Shown here one piece after another: positions 1 through 6,579 of a DNA stretch of 6,597 nucleotides (its first letter is position 1; the number at the start of each line of letters is the position of its first letter). The stretch is from an uncultured Saprospiraceae bacterium (GTDB taxonomy: Bacteria > Bacteroidota > Bacteroidia > Chitinophagales > Saprospiraceae): positions 1-6,597 of the forward strand of contig CALHBW010000364.1 of the NCBI GenBank assembly GCA_937930625.1, written 5' to 3'. Position numbers and translations under genes: made by a program. The notes under the pieces were generated by a model, which saw only the letters and a list, made by a program, of their open reading frames with translations, was not told the origin of the DNA and did no database searches.

Positions 1-2115
1 CATAAAGCCAAAAAACAGAATCACGGTGGTCAGACAAATCGCCTTGCCCGTCTCGGTGAAGGTCACGCGGAGGGCGGCTTCCATGTCCATGCCTTTGGCG
101 CGACTGATGCGGTATTTGCTCAAAAAATGTATCGTATCATCCACCGCAATCCCAAATACGACGGCAAAAACAATCGAAATACCCGCTTCGAGTTCGATGC
201 CCAGATAGCCGAGTATCGCACCCGCCAGCAGCAAGGGCAATACATTGGGAATCAAGGAGATAATCACCATTCGCAGGTTCTGAAACAGCAGTGCCATCAA
301 CAGGCTCACGATGAGTACCGCCATGCCGAGACCATTGATAATGGAGTTACGAACGTATTGCGAATTTTTATCTATGATAACGCCCGTGCCCGTTTGCTTA
401 CAAGCAAGGAGTGTGGTGTCTATTTCCGTAGAAATAAAGTAATCTACGCTGTCCTTGATAGCACGTATTTTGTCTGCACCGATGTCGAGTACGCTACCTG
501 CGATGCGGGTGTGTTTTTGGTCTTTACTGACCAGTACATTTGCGGAAGCCGGGAAGCGTTCTGCCATGCGTCGGTAGCTGTTGAATCGGGCTTCGTTTTC
601 GGGCATTCGATAGTGTTCGCGGCGATTGCCTTTAGAGGCTTGATTGAGGCTTTTGTAAATCGTTGTGATAGACGTAGGCGACTGTATCGCGGGATGTGTA
701 CGCAAGTGTTGTTCGATTTTATCAATCTCCCTAACGACTTGATAATCATTCACTTTCAAGCTATCATTTTTCACCGTCACCGCTATCTCAAAAGGACGAA
801 AACCGCTAAATTCGCGTTCAAAAAACATAAAATCTTCGGTGATTTTTTCGCCCATCGGCATATTCGAGGTCAGCCTGTAATTCGTCGTGATAAGCGATAA
901 ACCAAACAAGCACAAGCCAAAAAACGCCGCACCTCCCCACACAATTTTACGCGGATTTTTTTTGGTAAACATATAAAAATCGTCCATCCACTTCGTCCAT
1001 TTGAAACGTGTATTTTTGGTAGAAATGAGTTTATCCAAATCAAAATACGACAATACCGCCGTCGTAAATAACAGCACCGTCACATAGGCAATCATCACGC
1101 CGATAGCCGCATTCAATCCGAAGCCTTTTATGGGCGGTACGCGGCTTGTCATCAGCGTAGCAAAGCCTATCGCCGTTGTCACCGAAGTAAATAAAGTCGC
1201 CAAACCTATCTCCCGAAATGTGATGCCAATCGCCTCATCGCGCGACTTGCCGAGCGCGAGTTCATCCATATATTTTGTCATAATATGAATCACATCCGAC
1301 GTACCGACAATAATCATCAAAACGGGATAAAGGGCAGCCATTGCATTGAGTTCGCGCCCCGTAGCACCCAATACACCCATAAAAATCAACATACCTAATC
1401 CAATGGAAATCATGGCAATAAATATCGTCCAAGCCCGTCGATATATCAAAAACATGATAATCATCACCAGCGTAATCGACACGATACCCGATACGAGTAT
1501 TTCGCGTTTTTGCATCCGCACGATTTCTTTTTGAAAATTAGCTCTACCGAGATAATGGTACTCCTCAAAGCCGTATTTTGTGACTAAGGTATTGAGGTCG
1601 GCGATGAGTTGTTCGGCGTCTGGCTGCTCTATGCTGTCGATGGTTTTGAGTAAAGCGACGAGGGTTTTGCCATCCTTTGAAATGAGGCGTCCGTTGAGTC
1701 GCTCGTCTTGTATCAGGCGGAGGCTGTCGCGGGCGTATGTGTCAGGATTTTTACGGTCAATCGCAGGAATCGCCGTAAAGCCACCAATGGGCAATTTGAT
1801 AGGAAATTTGGTCGTGGTAATCGAGTTGACGCGCGTGATGGGTTCGAGCTTGCGACAGTCGAGCGTGAAGGCGTGGAAATCGTTGAGAAAGTCTTGTTGA
1901 AAAACGCCTTGTTCGCGGCGCACGGCTACGAGCATGAAGTTGTCGTCCGGTTCAAATTTCTCGCGAAACTCTAAGAAAAATTCTAAATCAGGGTCGCCCG
2001 TCGGGAAAAATTGCTCAAAATCAAAGGTGAATTTCAGGTGAAACACAAAGTAGGTACTCAGCAATGCCAATACAGTAAATCCGGCAATGGAAGCAAGGCG
2101 CAAATTGTTGTTCAT
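1..2115 (-). CDS. RND/MMPL-superfamily exporter (HAE3-like), C-terminus beyond window
   Basis: This is an inner-membrane, proton-driven transporter of the RND superfamily, in the MMPL/HAE3-like group often annotated as a predicted RND exporter. The reverse strand is open for 705 codons from ATG at 2115 to base 1 with no stop. The layout is the classic duplicated one. TM1 is at about residues 7-26, followed by a periplasmic domain at about 27-205. TM2-TM6 lie at about 206-225, 229-251, 259-278, 303-323 and 333-357. TM7 is at about 390-410, followed by a second periplasmic domain at about 411-590. TM8-TM10 lie at about 592-612, 615-638 and 646-665, and a further TM begins near 690 and is cut. 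The TM4-equivalent motifs are VGTSDVIH (270-277) and GIAVDDTIHFL (655-665); the acidic residues are the expected proton-relay positions. About 60-100 residues are probably missing. ATG 2115 is the only ATG after the upstream in-frame stop (TAA at 2151-2149), and no Shine-Dalgarno precedes it. The substrate is unknown; lipids, hopanoids or hydrophobic compounds are family precedents only. Confidence 0.93.
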   Translation of the reverse strand, partial: MNNNLRLASIAGFTVLALLSTYFVFHLKFTFDFEQFFPTGDPDLEFFLEFREKFEPDDNFMLVAVRREQGVFQQDFLNDFHAFTLDCRKLEPITRVNSITTTKFPIKLPIGGFTAIPAIDRKNPDTYARDSLRLIQDERLNGRLISKDGKTLVALLKTIDSIEQPDAEQLIADLNTLVTKYGFEEYHYLGRANFQKEIVRMQKREILVSGIVSITLVMIIMFLIYRRAWTIFIAMISIGLGMLIFMGVLGATGRELNAMAALYPVLMIIVGTSDVIHIMTKYMDELALGKSRDEAIGITFREIGLATLFTSVTTAIGFATLMTSRVPPIKGFGLNAAIGVMIAYVTVLLFTTAVLSYFDLDKLISTKNTRFKWTKWMDDFYMFTKKNPRKIVWGGAAFFGLCLFGLSLITTNYRLTSNMPMGEKITEDFMFFEREFSGFRPFEIAVTVKNDSLKVNDYQVVREIDKIEQHLRTHPAIQSPTSITTIYKSLNQASKGNRREHYRMPENEARFNSYRRMAERFPASANVLVSKDQKHTRIAGSVLDIGADKIRAIKDSVDYFISTEIDTTLLACKQTGTGVIIDKNSQYVRNSIINGLGMAVLIVSLLMALLFQNLRMVIISLIPNVLPLLLAGAILGYLGIELEAGISIVFAVVFGIAVDDTIHFLSKYRISRAKGMDMEAALRVTFTETGKAICLTTVILFFGFM

Positions 2116-2146
2116 TAGTCGATAGTCAGTGGTCGATAGTCCATAG
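2116..2146. repeat. Heptamer tandem repeat abutting the exporter start
   Basis: On the plus strand the bases after the exporter start codon divide into 7-bp units: TAG, TCGATAG, TCAGTGG, TCGATAG, TCCATAG. On the minus strand this reads as CTATSGA-type units ending directly at the ATG. Two units are identical and one differs by a single base; TCAGTGG is divergent. The array is therefore the whole immediate 5' leader of the exporter mRNA, or its core promoter, and leaves no room for a Shine-Dalgarno site. Similar 7-bp tandem repeats (STRR type) are known in cyanobacteria, and I recall ones like this in Bacteroidota intergenic regions. Whether it has a function is unknown. Confidence 0.6.
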
Positions 2147-2272
2147 TTTTATTTATTTTTCTACGAAAAATAGTTTGCATTTATAGGCGTGAATTATCGA
2201 CTTTTTATTGTGATTATAATTTCAGTGTGTTACAAATTAGTAATCACCACTAAAACACATCTAAACCAAAAC

Positions 2273-2303
2273 GTCTTTCTGAATTTATTTCAGAATCTCC
2301 CAA
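2273..2303 (-). repeat. Hairpin repeat, copy 1 (left arm of inverted pair)
   Basis: This 31-nt unit matches the reverse complement of 2399-2429 at 28 of 31 positions. It contains its own perfect hairpin, TTCTGAA / TTCAGAA (2277-2283 and 2289-2295) around a 5-nt loop, followed by TCTCCCAA. Because it lies between divergent genes it is not a terminator for either. It resembles the short palindromic extragenic repeats I remember as scattered in many Bacteroidota genomes; that resemblance is from memory and not from a search. Confidence 0.7.
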
Positions 2304-2398
2304 GCAATAAGCATGACATTAAGCGTGAGCCTAAATTTTCGTATTTCACTTATAAACAAAAAGTTATGAGCTTTTGTTCGACATTAACTTTCTATGGT

Positions 2399-2429
2399 TT
2401 GGGAGATGCTGAAATAAATTCAGCATGAC
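2399..2429 (+). repeat. Hairpin repeat, copy 2 (right arm of inverted pair)
   Basis: This is the inverted partner of 2273-2303. It forms an 8-bp perfect stem, ATGCTGAA / TTCAGCAT (2406-2413 and 2419-2426), with a 5-nt loop, preceded by TTGGGAGA. Relative to copy 1, one stem pair has changed on both sides (T-A to G-C) and one extra A-T pair closes the stem. The stem is therefore preserved while the sequence varies. A T-rich run starts at 2436, but no plus-strand gene lies upstream for it to terminate. Confidence 0.7.
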
Positions 2430-2481
2430 AGTTGCTTTTTTTGAGTTTTATTTTGAGTGGATTCACAACCGATTTGTGACA

Positions 2482-2504
2482 CACTCAAATAAATTCAGCA
2501 TGAC
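2482..2504 (+). repeat. Decayed third copy of the hairpin repeat
   Basis: The 18 bases at 2487-2504 (AAATAAATTCAGCATGAC) are identical to 2412-2429, the right half of copy 2. The left half is degraded (ACTC in place of GCTG), so the stem no longer forms fully and the GGGAGAT portion is absent. It looks like a partial or decayed copy in the same orientation as copy 2. Confidence 0.6.
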
Positions 2505-2520
2505 CGTTCATTTTGTGTTT

Positions 2521-2652
2521 GGCTCATGTATAGTAGTATGTGGTTTTTATTTTAAATTTGGATAAAATGCTGATAATCAACCCTATAAGGTTTTCGAAAA
2601 CCTTATAGGATTTGGGTTTGCTTCACATTCCACCTGATTTCCTACATGAGCC
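2521..2652. repeat. 132-bp unit framed by 10-bp inverted repeats
   Basis: GGCTCATGTA at 2521-2530 is the exact reverse complement of TACATGAGCC at 2643-2652. The frame encloses the 28-nt palindrome at 2582-2609, near its midpoint. No gene is inside, and I find no target-site duplication in the flanking bases (TTT on the left, GCG on the right). It could be a small non-autonomous mobile element or simply a long structured intergenic unit. A perfect 10-bp inverted match at this spacing could also be coincidence in such repeat-rich DNA. Confidence 0.4.
2582..2609. repeat. Perfect 28-nt palindrome
   Basis: The half-site is CCTATAAGGTTTTC, followed immediately by its exact reverse complement, centred on TTCGAA between 2595 and 2596. 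There is no spacer and no mismatch, so as DNA it can form a cruciform and as RNA a hairpin of up to about 12 bp with a tight loop. It could be a binding site for a dimeric protein, but its length and its place among other repeats favour an extragenic palindromic repeat. I recall CCTATAAGG-type palindromes as common between Bacteroidota genes. No T-tract follows directly. Confidence 0.75.
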
Positions 2653-2654
2653 GC

Positions 2655-2763
2655 GTTTTTTTATTATAAAAAACAAGAAAAAAATATATTTTTTAATAAA
2701 TTTCAAAAAATACAATATATTACAATTATCTTTACTCTTAAATTCAAATAATTTAAGCAAGTC
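2655..2763 (+). promoter_or_regulatory. A/T-tract leader and possible promoter of the large secreted protein
   Basis: The 109 bases before ATG 2764 are almost pure A/T. They include a GTTTTTT/AAAAAAC hairpin (2655-2674) and a palindrome of six A, TATA and six T (2679-2694). Such tracts are expected to bend DNA or act like UP elements. A weak match to the Bacteroidota -7 element TAnnTTTG is TATCTTTA at 2727-2734, 30 bp before the start codon; the -33 match (TTTC at 2701-2704) is poor and spaced slightly wide. No Shine-Dalgarno is present (TTTAAGCAAGTC precedes ATG), which is usual in this phylum. Confidence 0.3.
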
Positions 2764-5700
2764 ATGATATATTCAAGCGTATTAAAAAGTGTAGCAATTA
2801 CCTCATTATTCATCAGTTTTTCCGCCTCAATATTCGCCCAAATTACCTACGAAAACGCCTTCCCGAATCTCACCTTTCAATTTCCCGTCGAAATTCAAAA
2901 TACGGGTGTACCGGGAGATGACCGCTTGTTTGTTGTAGAGCAAGAAGGACGCATTAAGGTATTTGACAATAATTCAAATACAACAATCAGCAATACTTTT
3001 CTCAACATCACCAATGAAGTAGATTACGACGCAGGACAAGAAAAAGGACTGCTCGGTTTGGCGTTTCATCCTGACTATGAGCAGAATGGGTACTTTTATG
3101 TTTACCTGACAGATGTTTCCGGCGGATTGGTGGAGATTGTTATTAAGCGATTTCAAGTGAGTGCGGGGAATCCTGATTTTGCCAGTGCGGGGAGTGGTTG
3201 TGAAGTGATTGCATTTGTAAAAAACCAAAGTAATTCGAATCATAATGGCGGTAAAATCACTTTCGGACCCGATGGTTATTTGTACGCTTCGGTAGGTGAC
3301 GGCGGCGGCGGCGGCGACCCGCAAGACAACGGACAAAACAAGAATAATCTCTTCGGCACTATCCTTCGATTGGATGTCGATACCAATTGTCCGGGTTATG
3401 CCATTCCGCCTGATAATCCATTTGTAGGAGTGAGCGGCGCAGACGAAATTTATGCTTGGGGCATCCGAAATACATGGAAAATGAACTTCGACTTTGCCAC
3501 CAATATCTTATGGGCAGGTGATGTCGGACAAAATCAATTTGAAGAAATTAACCTGATAGAAAATGGCGGTAATTACGGTTGGAATCGCTATGAGGGCAAT
3601 TCCGTTTTTTCAAGTTCTACACCCGAACCTGCTAATCCTATTTTCCCCATTTATACCTATAATCGCAATCAAGGCGATAAATCCATAACGGGCGGCTACG
3701 TTTATCGCGGTTCGCAAATCAGCAGTACCAATCCTGATATTTATGGAAAATATGTCTTTGCCGACTACGTGACGGGCAGAGTTTGGTTCTTGGATTACGA
3801 CCCGACCACAGGCAACACCAACAGAACGCTCTTGTTTAATGCCGTTGACCAAAGCGGTTCCAGAGTTTTTGTATCTTCTTTCGGAGAAGACATTAATCAG
3901 GAACTTTATTTTGCAGGATACGGCTCAAATGGCGTGATATATCGACTAAAAGACGGCTTTACTGCTCCCAATGCAACGCCAGTAAATGGCATAGGATTTT
4001 TTTGTGACAACACGCCCACCGAAACGGACGGTACGGTCAACGCCATAGCTTCCGACACTAATGGCAGTGTCTATATCGGTGGTACATTCAACACCGCCGG
4101 CAATACACCTGCTCAAAACATCGCTCGTTGGGATGGCTCAAATTGGGCTACGCTTGGCACAGGCGCAAATGGAACAATTTACGCCCTCGCCCTCACCTCC
4201 AATGGAGATTTGTACGCAGGAGGAAATTTCACAACAATTGGCGGCGTGAATGTCAATAATATCGCCCGTTGGAACGGCAGCACGTGGCAGGCACTTGGTA
4301 GCGGCGCAGACGGACCTGTGTTGGTCATTGCAGTCGATGCTAATGACGGCATTTATATCGGCGGTACTTTTGAGCAAGTGAATGCTATCACCGCCAATAA
4401 TATCGCCCGTTACAGCAACACTTGGTCGGCACTAACGGATAATGGAACAGGCATAGCAGGCACGGGAAATGAAATCAGGTCGATTGCGATTGATGAAAAT
4501 GATGTGGTGTATGTCGGTGGAAATTTTGCTGTAGCAGGTGGCAAAACTGCCAGCCGAATCGCTACATGGAACGGCAGCACTTGGGGAACACTCGGCGCAG
4601 GAACAAGCGGCTTCGTACAGGCGATACAGGTCACGCCCGACTACGTGTATGCGGGTGGAAATTTTGCCTTAGCCGGAAGCAACACCGTGAATAGAATCGC
4701 CCGTTGGAATCGAAATACCAACCAATGGCAAAAGATTGAAAACGGACTTTCGAATAATGTCAATGCACTCTCCTATCGCGACAATTATCTGTATGTGGGG
4801 GGAAGTTTCAAAGCTGCATTGAATAATTCACCTGCTCAAAATATCATTGTCAATGGCTTGACGCGTTGGTCGGCTGCGAGTGGTTGGGAGGCACTCGGAA
4901 CTAATACCAACGTAGGTGTGGACAATCTGCTGAACGCATTGAATTTTGAAAATAACGAACTTTATGTAGGTGGTACATTCAATGTGGCAGGAGAAGAAAA
5001 TATCTCTAATTTTACCTGTTGGCAGGACAATATCATTCCCGGACAGCCTTGCGAAGACGGTGACATTTGCACACAAGGCGAGACTTACGATAACAACCTT
5101 AATTGCACAGGCGGCATTTATTCAGATACGGATAATGATGGTGTTTGTAATGCGCTTGATGCTTGCGAAGGCGCAAATGATACGCTCGACGCCGACGAAG
5201 ATGGCATTCCCAATGGCTGCGATACTGATTGCAATTGTGCCTTAAATATGTCCGTAACTATTTCTCAACCAATCATTAACGCTAATGATGATGTAGAGGA
5301 AAATGGAACAAATGGTTCTATTAACTTCTCTTCCGGCGATTTGGATATGGTTTATGATGAAGACAATACGACGTTGGTGTATAATATTGGTTTGAGATTT
5401 CAGGACTTGCAAGTTCCATTCGGAGCGATTATTAGCAATGCCTACATTCAATTTACTGCCGATGAAGCCTCTTCTGCATCCGCTAATTTTAGCATTTCCA
5501 TAGAAGACAATACAAATAGTCCTGCCATTTCTAATAATACATTTAATTTATCCAATAGAAATTTTCTAAATACACAAATTAATTGGAATAATGTATCTGC
5601 ATGGAATAATGTAGGTGATTCGGGAGCCGCCCAACGAACGTCCAACCTCTCCCCTCTCCTCAATTCCATCATCTCCAAACAAGGCTGGTCAAGTGGTAAT

Positions 5701-6573
5701 GCACTCACTTTTATGATACAAGGCAGCGGCAGTCGAACAGCCGATAGTTATGATGGTTCGGAGGAAAATGCCCCGCGCTTAGTCATTACTTATCAACTCC
5801 CCTGCATTGATGAAAATAACAACGGCATCGCCGACATCTGCGATATTCAATGCCCACAAGCCAATATAAAAGTATTTCTGCAAGCTGCATACGATGTACT
5901 TGCGGATGAAATGACGACCCAACTTGCCACAACAAGAAAAATCCTACCCGGACAAACACCTACAAGTGACCTCGCCACACCTACTCCTGCAGGACAGCCA
6001 TACGGTCTTGCGCCCTGGAATTATTTTGGAAATGAAGGCGCAGATTTTACCGATGCGGATTATGATAATTTTTCCGTGGATTGGGTCTTGCTTTCACTTC
6101 GTAAGGACATCAATAAGGCTGACCAAGTCGCACAAACTGCCGCAGTGCTACAAAAGGACGGCTCATTGAGATTCGTGGATAATTGCCCATTGGAAGTGAT
6201 GAGTGACGGACCGTTTTATATCGTCGTGGAACATCGCAATCATATGGGCGCAATGTCTCCCAATCCGGTGGCTGTGCAGAATGGTGTATTAAATTATGAT
6301 TTTACAATGCAAAATTCATATACAGGCAATGCGGGTTTCGGACAAATAGAACTCGCACCCAATGTGTGGGGCATGTACACAGGTGACATTACACAAAGCC
6401 CCGATACTGAAAGTTACGACATCAATGCGCTCGACAAAGCGGTATGGGATACTTATAATGGTCAATTTGATGAATACGTCCCCTCCGACCTCAATTTTGA
6501 TGGCGACATCAACGGACAGGATAAAGCGATTTGGTTGGAAAATAATGGGGTGTCTTCGCGTGTGCCAAAATGA
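2764..6573 (+). CDS. Secreted multidomain protein: PQQ-type sugar dehydrogenase propeller, seven-repeat propeller, Ca-binding linker, beta-sandwich, Saprospiraceae-type C-terminal module
   Basis: This 1269-residue exported protein begins with a signal peptide (1-25, cleavage SIFA|Q). Residues ~30-397 form a glucose/sorbosone dehydrogenase (HHIP-like) beta-propeller: NHNGG with candidate catalytic His160, GDG...GDPQDN (178-189), WGIRN (R235, N236), GDVGQNQFEEIN (252-263), NYGWN (270-274), GGYVYRG and FADYVTGRVW. Such domains oxidise sugars with PQQ and calcium. Residues 423-756 hold seven ~47-56-residue repeats (YxGGxF...IARWxG..W..LG), probably a second propeller. Residues 760-825 are Cys/Asp-rich, with DTDNDG and DADEDG calcium loops. 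Residues 831-1010 form a beta-sandwich with GLRF, APRLVITY and a GWSSGNAL stretch. A short calcium loop (1014-1030) leads to a C-terminal module (~1033-1269) with VDWVLLSLR, HRNHMGAMS and dockerin-like DLNFDGDINGQD (1242-1253), ending NNGVSSRVPK. No standard type IX sorting tail is obvious. The start is set by the signal peptide. Catalytic activity and substrate are inferred, not shown. Confidence 0.93.
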   Translation: MIYSSVLKSVAITSLFISFSASIFAQITYENAFPNLTFQFPVEIQNTGVPGDDRLFVVEQEGRIKVFDNNSNTTISNTFLNITNEVDYDAGQEKGLLGLAFHPDYEQNGYFYVYLTDVSGGLVEIVIKRFQVSAGNPDFASAGSGCEVIAFVKNQSNSNHNGGKITFGPDGYLYASVGDGGGGGDPQDNGQNKNNLFGTILRLDVDTNCPGYAIPPDNPFVGVSGADEIYAWGIRNTWKMNFDFATNILWAGDVGQNQFEEINLIENGGNYGWNRYEGNSVFSSSTPEPANPIFPIYTYNRNQGDKSITGGYVYRGSQISSTNPDIYGKYVFADYVTGRVWFLDYDPTTGNTNRTLLFNAVDQSGSRVFVSSFGEDINQELYFAGYGSNGVIYRLKDGFTAPNATPVNGIGFFCDNTPTETDGTVNAIASDTNGSVYIGGTFNTAGNTPAQNIARWDGSNWATLGTGANGTIYALALTSNGDLYAGGNFTTIGGVNVNNIARWNGSTWQALGSGADGPVLVIAVDANDGIYIGGTFEQVNAITANNIARYSNTWSALTDNGTGIAGTGNEIRSIAIDENDVVYVGGNFAVAGGKTASRIATWNGSTWGTLGAGTSGFVQAIQVTPDYVYAGGNFALAGSNTVNRIARWNRNTNQWQKIENGLSNNVNALSYRDNYLYVGGSFKAALNNSPAQNIIVNGLTRWSAASGWEALGTNTNVGVDNLLNALNFENNELYVGGTFNVAGEENISNFTCWQDNIIPGQPCEDGDICTQGETYDNNLNCTGGIYSDTDNDGVCNALDACEGANDTLDADEDGIPNGCDTDCNCALNMSVTISQPIINANDDVEENGTNGSINFSSGDLDMVYDEDNTTLVYNIGLRFQDLQVPFGAIISNAYIQFTADEASSASANFSISIEDNTNSPAISNNTFNLSNRNFLNTQINWNNVSAWNNVGDSGAAQRTSNLSPLLNSIISKQGWSSGNALTFMIQGSGSRTADSYDGSEENAPRLVITYQLPCIDENNNGIADICDIQCPQANIKVFLQAAYDVLADEMTTQLATTRKILPGQTPTSDLATPTPAGQPYGLAPWNYFGNEGADFTDADYDNFSVDWVLLSLRKDINKADQVAQTAAVLQKDGSLRFVDNCPLEVMSDGPFYIVVEHRNHMGAMSPNPVAVQNGVLNYDFTMQNSYTGNAGFGQIELAPNVWGMYTGDITQSPDTESYDINALDKAVWDTYNGQFDEYVPSDLNFDGDINGQDKAIWLENNGVSSRVPK
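4030..5031 (+). repeat. Seven in-frame protein repeats (probable seven-bladed propeller)
   Basis: Seven tandem repeats lie inside the large secreted protein at residues 423-469, 470-516, 517-569, 570-615, 616-664, 665-720 and 721-756. Each follows the pattern V.AIA....G.LYVGGxF..AGG....NIARWNGS.W..LG.G. The Rax2-like and other kelch-style propellers share this look. Repeats 1 and 2 are both exactly 47 residues; 3 and 6 carry small insertions; 7 stops after TCWQDN and lacks the last W..LG strand. The DNA copies have diverged, so the array is old rather than a fresh expansion. Confidence 0.8.
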
Positions 6574-6579
6574 CGTAGC

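Larger units (their letters stand above)
2116..2763. other. Divergent intergenic region rich in palindromic repeats
   Basis: This stretch separates two genes that are transcribed away from each other, so it should hold both promoters and needs no terminator. No open frame in it looks like a protein: the longest, about 79 codons on the plus strand at 2189-2428, runs straight through both hairpin repeats. In order it holds a heptamer tandem repeat (2116-2146), an inverted pair of hairpin repeats (2273-2303 and 2399-2429), a small hairpin TCACAA/TTGTGA (2463-2479), a decayed third hairpin copy (2482-2504), a 10-bp inverted repeat (2521-2530 and 2643-2652) framing a 28-nt perfect palindrome (2582-2609), and an A/T-tract leader (2655-2763). 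No tRNA, rRNA or recognisable riboswitch is seen. Confidence 0.8.

Noticed and set aside
127..900. A 257-codon plus-strand open frame
   Set aside because: It lies antisense to the exporter, whose reverse-strand frame is open over 705 codons with clear membrane segments and motifs. The plus-strand translation is His/Arg-rich with no recognisable domain, so it is a shadow.
1..2115. Frameshift or broken exporter gene, because no complete open frame is visible
   Set aside because: Reading every reverse-strand triplet from 2115 to 1 gives no stop and keeps family motifs throughout. The gene is only cut by the window edge.
2147..2200. Promoter for the exporter (TATTTTTC on the minus strand near 2172-2165)
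   Set aside because: It matches the Bacteroidota -7 consensus TAnnTTTG only partly, and no -33 TTTG sits at the right distance.
2189..2428. A 79-codon plus-strand open frame in the intergenic region
   Set aside because: It runs through both hairpin repeats, giving NLFQNLPSNKHD and GDAEINSA, which are translations of repeat DNA. It has no start signal and no domain. Its hydrophobic first residues are likely just AT-rich sequence.
2406..2442. Hairpin plus T-run as a rho-independent terminator
   Set aside because: The T-run starts about 9 nt after the stem, and no plus-strand gene lies upstream. The neighbouring genes are divergent, so neither transcript ends here.
2116..2652. CRISPR array
   Set aside because: The repeats are of several different kinds with unequal spacing and are palindromic or inverted. 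There is no regular repeat-spacer pattern and no cas gene.
3301..3315. Five GGC codons in a row as a possible slippage site
   Set aside because: The run encodes the glycine-rich GDG..GDP loop expected in this domain, the frame is intact on both sides, and five triplets is too short to claim a contingency locus.
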